NCBI GenBank assembly: GCA_900549685.1
Contig: UROX01000030.1
Span: 1 to 19,753 of the forward strand
DNA from: an uncultured Alistipes sp.
GTDB taxonomy: Bacteria > Bacteroidota > Bacteroidia > Bacteroidales > Rikenellaceae
Direction of reading: 5' to 3'
Length of the DNA: 19,753 nt
Position numbers and translations under genes: made by a program. This document shows positions 15,705 to 19,753 of the stretch, piece by piece. Within the stretch, counting starts at the first letter, position 1; the number at the start of each line of letters is the position of its first letter. Under the pieces are notes generated by a model. It saw nothing but the letters and a program-made list of their open reading frames with translations. It searched no databases and was not told the origin of the DNA.

Positions 15705-15839
15705 ATGAGTTTTCGCCGACAGGAAAAAGACAGACTGCACTCCGAAGTTGATGCCGGAATGGGGCAGTACCGGTCGGGAAACACGGCCTGTGGACGCGAA
15801 TCCCGCAGTCGGAACAATGCGGACAGGATGGATATATAA
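15705..15839 (+). other. Possible 44-codon small open reading frame in the gpmI-tcdA gap
   Basis: An open frame starting MSFRRQEKDRLHSEVDAG and ending in MDI-TAA. It is hydrophilic and rich in Arg, Ser and Asp. It lies 17 bp after the gpmI terminator with no promoter box or ribosome-binding site in front. I do not recognise the product. The minus strand is also open here, so codon openness is weak evidence. It may be a non-coding remnant. Confidence 0.2.
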
Positions 15840-15864
15840 TCGCGAAATGCGATTGCCGTCCGCA
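15818..15864. repeat. Nested inverted repeats downstream of tcdA
   Basis: An outer 7-bp pair TGCGGAC (15818-15824) / GTCCGCA (15858-15864) encloses an inner 6-bp pair AATCGC (15838-15843) / GCGATT (15849-15854). It begins 23 bp beyond the tcdA stop, so it may be a 3'-end structure of the tatD-tcdA transcript. There is no T-run. Confidence 0.4.
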
Positions 15865-15886
15865 AAGATGGCTGCGCAGCAGAAAA

Positions 15887-16603
15887 TTACAGTTCCCCGA
15901 TCAGGCCGCGGATGACGACCGAGGCGCAGTGGCAGCCGAACAGGGCGGGCATGTAGGAGATCGTGCCGACATTCGATTTCTTGTTGGTTTCCTCGCACAG
16001 GATCATCGAGCCTTCGCGGACCGGTTCGGGCGAAAAGACGACCCGGAATCCCGACCGGATGCCCAATTTGTGGAGCCGTTTGCGCAGCATGTGAGCCAGC
16101 GGACAGTGGTGCGATTTCGAAATGTCTTTGATTTCCAATAGGGTAGGGTCTGTTTTGGCTCCCGCTCCCATCGAGCTGACGAGCGGAATGCCCCGGTCGA
16201 GGCACCCTTTGATGAGGGCCACTTTGGGCGAGAGCGTGTCGATGGCGTCCACGACATAGTCGAATCCGCCTTCCAGCAGACGATCGGTCTCTTCGTCCCG
16301 GATGTATTGCGGAACCACGTTCAGGCGGATGTCGGGATGGATATCCCGTAACCTCCGGGCCATGACCTCGGCTTTCGGCAGGCCGACCGTGCTGTGCAGG
16401 GCCGGAAGCTGGCGGTTGATGTTCGTGACCGAGATGCAGTCCGCATCGGCGATGGTCATGGCGCCTACTCCGCTGCGGGCGATCATCTCGGCGGCATAGG
16501 CTCCCACGCCTCCCAGTCCTACGACCAGTACCCGGGCCGAGGCCAGCCGCCGCATGTTTTCGGGACCCAACAACAGTTCGGTCCTTTCGCTCCATTCGTT
16601 CAT
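15887..16603 (-). CDS. tcdA: ThiF/MoeB-type E1-like enzyme, probable tRNA threonylcarbamoyladenosine dehydratase
   Basis: A 238-residue adenylating enzyme of the YgdL/CsdL group, which cyclises t6A37 of tRNA to ct6A. It has the nucleotide-binding loop VVGLGGVGAYAAE (27-39), acidic residues IADAD (51-55), the family arginine in TNINRQLP (Arg64), and VDAIDTLSPK (118-127). The C-terminal TISYMPALFGCHCAS matches Bacteroidetes members. The ATG (16601-16603) overlaps the tatD stop codon as ATGA, so translation is coupled. A longer in-frame open stretch upstream is tatD read in another frame and is not part of this protein. Other ThiF-like roles cannot be fully excluded, but no ThiS or MoaD gene is nearby. 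Confidence 0.85.
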   Translation of the reverse strand: MNEWSERTELLLGPENMRRLASARVLVVGLGGVGAYAAEMIARSGVGAMTIADADCISVTNINRQLPALHSTVGLPKAEVMARRLRDIHPDIRLNVVPQYIRDEETDRLLEGGFDYVVDAIDTLSPKVALIKGCLDRGIPLVSSMGAGAKTDPTLLEIKDISKSHHCPLAHMLRKRLHKLGIRSGFRVVFSPEPVREGSMILCEETNKKSNVGTISYMPALFGCHCASVVIRGLIGEL

Positions 16604-17235
16604 TTTCCGAAAATCGTCAAGAAGTTGTTTTCGATGTTTTCTTTCAGCTGCCCGACCGATACGCCCCTTATTCTGGCCGCTTCCGCATAGATCGTCTCGA
16701 TGGAAAGCGGGCTGCAGTCGGTCTCCAGAAAGAGCCGCTCGCAGGGGACGGAGGCCAGTGCGTTCCGGGTCCGGGGCGAGCGGAACAGCGTCTCGCCGAA
16801 CGAGAGGTAGAAACCTCTCTCGGTCAGCCGGGCGGCCAATTGTTCCGATCCTGTGAATCCGTGGAAGACGACCGGCTGCGGAAAATCCTTCAGCCATGCC
16901 ATCGACTCTTCGTAGGCTCTGACGCAATGGACGATCAGCGGCAGTTGCAGTTCCCGGGCCAGATCCCGCTGGCGCACGAACCATTCTCGCTGCAGAGCGG
17001 CATCCGCCGAGGCCGCACGGTCGAGTCCCGTTTCACCGATGGCGTCCGGCCGCATCGTGCGGATCGTATCCAGCCAGCTCTCACGGGCTGTTCCTGCATC
17101 CCACGGATGGATGCCGGCCGAGAACCGGACGCCTCTTTCGGGAGGGGCGTCGTGACCGATACGGACCGACAGCAGGCGTGTCTCGGTGCCGGGCGTGCGG
17201 CGGTGCGTATGAATGTCTACGAAATGAGAAGTCAC
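16600..17235 (-). CDS. TatD family metal-dependent hydrolase
   Basis: A 211-residue TIM-barrel hydrolase of the TatD DNase family. Metal ligands follow the family pattern: His9 and His11 (DIHTH), Glu68 (IGETGLD), His103 (PLIVHC), His125 (VVFHGFTG) and Asp173 (LETDCS). It is shorter than E. coli TatD (about 260), but all ligands are present and short Bacteroidetes homologues of this size are usual. Family members have 3'-5' exonuclease activity and are linked to DNA repair or quality control; the substrate here is unknown. It is the first gene of a two-gene operon with the tcdA-like gene (4-nt ATGA overlap). The best promoter lies about 200 nt upstream, inside the start of the divergent CapA-like gene. 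Confidence 0.88.
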   Translation of the reverse strand: MTSHFVDIHTHRRTPGTETRLLSVRIGHDAPPERGVRFSAGIHPWDAGTARESWLDTIRTMRPDAIGETGLDRAASADAALQREWFVRQRDLARELQLPLIVHCVRAYEESMAWLKDFPQPVVFHGFTGSEQLAARLTERGFYLSFGETLFRSPRTRNALASVPCERLFLETDCSPLSIETIYAEAARIRGVSVGQLKENIENNFLTIFGK

Positions 17236-17442
17236 GTCCGAAAAAATGTTTAGCTTTGTATGCTGCGACTATGTTTCGGTGTACGGACGGAACAGGTCGT
17301 GCCGACGCATTTCCGGACTGCCGTTTCGAGTCTCCGTCCCCGGCGGGGCGCTCCGGCCCGAGGTCCGCAGTCGCGATCGGTGACGGCCGGGTTCGAAAAT
17401 TGCATTCAGAGACGGGTGTACATCGAATGATAATTGCTGTCG

Positions 17443-17473
17443 CAAAGATAACAAACAGGGTAAAATGAGCAAA
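17443..17473 (-). promoter_or_regulatory. Strong Bacteroidetes-type promoter, probably for tatD-tcdA
   Basis: On the minus strand TTTG (17470-17473), exactly 19 bp (17451-17469), then TATCTTTG (17443-17450) is a full consensus match, the best promoter in the window. It reads left, with a start near 17437, about 200 nt before the tatD ATG. The -33 element overlaps the first codons of the CapA-like gene (ATG 17465-17467). Confidence 0.65.
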
Positions 17474-18643
17474 CGGTCGGTCGTGTTCCTCTGCTGCGGG
17501 ATCGTATTTTCGGTTCTCTGCGTCTCGGTCCTTTTCTACCGGATTGTGCGCGGACCTCTCGCCGCGACGGCCGACGTCGCGGCAGAAGCGGTCGTGCCGG
17601 TCCCGCAGGAGCCGAAGGTGACGCTCGTCTTTACCGGCGATCTGATGCAGCATCTTCCGCAAGTGGACGCTGCCCAGAGGAGGGACGGTTCGTTCGACTA
17701 CACGTCCTGCTTTTCCCGGCTCCGGAATTTTTTCGAGAGTGCCGATTTCGTCGTCGTCAATCTCGAGACCACGCTCGGCGAGGCACCTTATTCGGGTTAT
17801 CCCCGTTTCCGTTCGCCCGAAATATTGGCCGGAGCTCTGCGCAGGGCGGGGGCGGATGCCGTCGTGCTGGCCAACAACCATATCTGCGACAGAGGGGCCG
17901 AGGGCATCCGGACGACGCTCGGGGCGCTCGAAAAAGCCGGGCTGCGGCACACGGGCGCTTTCGCCGACACGGCCGCTTCCGTCGTGCGTGCGCCGATGTG
18001 GTTCGAAAAGAATGGGTTCCGCATCGCTCTGTTCAATTATACTTACGGGACCAACGGCCTGCCCGTGCCTTCCGCAATGACGGTGGGACGGATCGACACG
18101 TTGCGCAGTGCGACGGATATAGCGCAGGCCAGAGGGGCGGGAGCGACTCATGTCGTGCTGTTCGTCCATTGGGGAAACGAATACCAGACGTTGCCCGACC
18201 GCCATCAACGCGCTCTGGCCGACTGTTTCCACCGACAGGGAGCCGATCTGGTGATCGGTTCGCATCCGCATGTGGTGCAGCCGGCCGAAACGGTCTGCGA
18301 TTCGGCGGGGAATGTCTGCGGCGTAACGGTCTTCTCTATGGGCAATTTCGTTTCGAATCAGCGTTTCCCCGGGACCGACGGCGGTATATCGGTTCGGGTG
18401 ACGCTCGGCAGGGATGCCCGGGGCGGCACGACGTACCGGCCCGAATACCTGATTCACCGGACTTGCATCCTGCCCGACGGAGGCAGTCTCTCCGGCAAAC
18501 GTTACGACATCGTTCCGAGCTATGCGCGGGAAACGATTCCCGCGGACTGCCGGGCCGAGTTCGACCGTTTTGTCCGGCGTACACGCGAACATATGGACAG
18601 ACACAGCCGGGGATTCAGCGAAATAGAACATGACTATCGATAG
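17465..18643 (+). CDS. CapA family (poly-gamma-glutamate synthesis type) metallophosphatase
   Basis: A 392-residue membrane-anchored protein. Residues 6-26 form one transmembrane or uncleaved signal segment. A linker rich in Ala, Val and Pro follows, and the calcineurin-like CapA domain covers about 52-310. Metal-site motifs are TGDLMQH (Asp59), VVNLET (Glu101), ANNH (Asn138, His139), VHWGNE (His235) and IGSHPHVVQP (His267, His269), then the family hallmark FSMGNFVSNQ. CapA of Bacillus acts in poly-gamma-glutamate export, but no capB or capC gene is present here, and most Bacteroidetes homologues have unknown substrates. A role as an envelope phosphatase or peptidase-like hydrolase is equally possible. 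It overlaps hydE by 14 nt, so the two are probably co-translated. No clear promoter is seen; a lone TAGCTTTG box lies at 17251-17258. Confidence 0.85.
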   Translation: MSKRSVVFLCCGIVFSVLCVSVLFYRIVRGPLAATADVAAEAVVPVPQEPKVTLVFTGDLMQHLPQVDAAQRRDGSFDYTSCFSRLRNFFESADFVVVNLETTLGEAPYSGYPRFRSPEILAGALRRAGADAVVLANNHICDRGAEGIRTTLGALEKAGLRHTGAFADTAASVVRAPMWFEKNGFRIALFNYTYGTNGLPVPSAMTVGRIDTLRSATDIAQARGAGATHVVLFVHWGNEYQTLPDRHQRALADCFHRQGADLVIGSHPHVVQPAETVCDSAGNVCGVTVFSMGNFVSNQRFPGTDGGISVRVTLGRDARGGTTYRPEYLIHRTCILPDGGSLSGKRYDIVPSYARETIPADCRAEFDRFVRRTREHMDRHSRGFSEIEHDYR

Positions 18644-19649
18644 ACAGCAAATCATAGAAATGCTCTCCTCCGAGGGCGAGTCCATGCGGGCGCTGTTCGC
18701 CCGTGCGGCGGCCGTACGCCGCGAGACGGTCGGCGACACGCTCTATCTGAGGGGCCTGATCGAATATTCCAACATCTGCCGCAAGAATTGTCTCTATTGC
18801 GGAATCCGGCGCGACAACCGCTCCGTCGCCCGGTACAGGCTGACGCCCGACGAGGTGATCGCCGCAGCACGGTATGCGGGAGAGCGGCGGTTCGGTTCGG
18901 TCGTTCTGCAGGGGGGCGAAATCACGACGGAAGAACACATTGCCGAGGTCGAGGCGCTCGTCGTGCGTATCAAGGCGCTTTTCCCGGAGGCTCCGCTCGG
19001 CATTACGCTGTCGCTGGGCGAACAGACCGAGGAAACTTACCGCCGGTGGTTCCGTGCCGGGGCGCACCGCTATCTGTTGCGTATCGAGAGTTCTTCGGAA
19101 AGGCTCTACCGCAGCCTTCATCCCGACGACGGACTCCACCGTTACGGAGACCGTGTGCGGGCGCTGGAGGCGTTGCGCTGCGTGGGCTATCAGGTCGGCA
19201 CCGGCGTGATGATCGGTCTGCCGGGCCAGAGCGTGTCCGATCTGGCCGACGACATCCGCTTCATGTGCGATTTCGACATCGACATGTGCGGCATGGGACC
19301 CTACGTCGAAGCCGAGGGCACACCGCTCGTCGCCCGTCTCGGTGCGCCTCCCGACAGGAAGTACCGGCTCGAAATGGCGTTGAAGATGATTGCCGTGCTG
19401 CGCCTGGCGATGCCCGACATCAACATAGCGGCCGCCACGGCCCTCGCTTCGCTGTCGCCGGACGGGCGTTTGGATGCTGTTCGGTGCGGAGCCAATGTCG
19501 TGATGCCCAATCTCACGCCCCGGCGGGGAAAAGAGGCCTATCGGCTCTACGACGACAAGTCGTCGGCACTCGACAGCCGGTTGCTTGCCATTCCTGTCGG
19601 ATGGGGGCAGTGGGGCGACTCGCTGCGGTTCGGGAAAAAGAGAAATTAG
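18630..19649 (+). CDS. hydE: [FeFe]-hydrogenase H-cluster maturase HydE (radical SAM)
   Basis: A 339-residue radical SAM enzyme that, with HydG and HydF, builds the diiron subcluster of [FeFe]-hydrogenase. The [4Fe-4S]/SAM motif is CRKNCLYC (Cys50, Cys54, Cys57), the CxxxCxxC form. Further family features are LRGLIEYSNIC, LQGGE (93-97), TGVMIGLPGQ (191-200) and GMGPY (221-225), and TPL at 231-233. No C-terminal cysteine cluster is present, so the auxiliary iron-sulfur cluster of some HydE proteins is absent; it is known not to be conserved. PylB and BioB are related, but the GMGPY segment and lack of pyl or bio neighbours favour HydE. The gene starts inside the end of the CapA-like gene and no hydF or hydG is visible before the window ends. 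Confidence 0.9.
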   Translation: MTIDRQQIIEMLSSEGESMRALFARAAAVRRETVGDTLYLRGLIEYSNICRKNCLYCGIRRDNRSVARYRLTPDEVIAAARYAGERRFGSVVLQGGEITTEEHIAEVEALVVRIKALFPEAPLGITLSLGEQTEETYRRWFRAGAHRYLLRIESSSERLYRSLHPDDGLHRYGDRVRALEALRCVGYQVGTGVMIGLPGQSVSDLADDIRFMCDFDIDMCGMGPYVEAEGTPLVARLGAPPDRKYRLEMALKMIAVLRLAMPDINIAAATALASLSPDGRLDAVRCGANVVMPNLTPRRGKEAYRLYDDKSSALDSRLLAIPVGWGQWGDSLRFGKKRN

Positions 19650-19753
19650 GGCTGCATCCGTCCCGGAGAATCGGCTGTGCCGCCGCGGACCGGGCTTCGT
19701 CCGATGTCCGCTCCCGAATATACATTCGATAGATTTGTTCCGAAGAAAAGGTT
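19650..19753. other. Region downstream of hydE to the window edge
   Basis: There is no coding frame or clear terminator hairpin. A lone TAGATTTG (19730-19737, plus) matches the -7 consensus and could belong to a promoter for a gene beyond the edge, but it has no -33 partner at 19-21 bp. Confidence 0.3.

Noticed and set aside
14118..16595. An 825-codon minus-strand frame crossing gpmI, its terminator and tcdA
   Set aside because: It spans two convergent well-supported genes and a terminator, and its translation has no domain signal.
16604..16984. N-terminal extension of the tcdA-like protein by over 120 residues
   Set aside because: The extension is tatD read out of frame. ThiF homology begins at MNEWSERTELLLGPENM, and the ATGA overlap gives a natural start.
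17251..17258. TAGCTTTG as the promoter of the CapA-like gene
   Set aside because: There is no TTTG or TTG 19-21 bp upstream, and it is 207 bp from the start codon. It is kept only as a possible lone -7 box.
1..19753. CRISPR array, tRNA, rRNA, insertion sequence, integrase or phage genes
   Set aside because: I saw no regularly spaced repeats, tRNA cloverleaf, transposase or integrase motif, or terminal inverted repeats with target duplications anywhere in the window.

Overview
The window looks like chromosomal DNA of a gut Bacteroidales bacterium, most likely Alistipes or another Rikenellaceae member. The reasons are high-GC coding with strong third-position bias, a type III glutamine synthetase, the Bacteroidales-style two-gene AddA/AddB-like helicase-nuclease, a DUF2807 secreted protein, and promoter elements of the Bacteroidetes type (TTTG / TAnnTTTG) instead of E. 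coli-type boxes. The genus is an inference. It is a dense, mostly housekeeping region with no tRNA, rRNA, IS element, phage gene or CRISPR array that I can see.

Layout. 1-3001 (minus): an AddA-like UvrD-family helicase whose 3' end is broken. Close to the left edge its reading frame is lost, and the DNA continues in another frame as a short piece of an ApbE-type FAD:protein FMN transferase. 3094-3774 (plus): a secreted DUF2807 protein with its own promoter and a clean terminator. 3865-6714 (plus): the AddB-like nuclease partner. 6715-7072: non-coding, with a 17-bp perfect hairpin that probably terminates transcription from both sides. 7073-9259 (minus): type III glutamine synthetase. 9378-11310 (minus): two overlapping, equal-length, membrane-anchored M23 peptidases. 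11419-15626 (plus): alaS, then gpmI, expressed divergently from the M23 pair out of a compact mirror-image promoter region and closed by a strong terminator. 15887-17235 (minus): a tatD-like gene and a tcdA-like gene joined by an ATGA overlap, read from a promoter about 200 bp upstream that overlaps the start of the next divergent gene. 17465-19649 (plus): a CapA-type metallophosphatase overlapping hydE, the radical SAM maturase of [FeFe]-hydrogenase.

Together the genes cover double-strand break repair (AddAB), nitrogen assimilation (GS-III), cell-wall remodelling (M23 pair), translation and tRNA modification (AlaRS, TcdA), glycolysis (iPGM) and hydrogenase maturation (HydE). I do not see a complete new system. 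The best lead is the AddA/ApbE junction at the left edge. It is either a real microhomology deletion that removes the AddA nuclease active site, or an assembly artefact. Secondary leads are the divergent promoter palindrome before alaS, the long tatD leader, the tandem M23 pair and the capA-hydE coupling.
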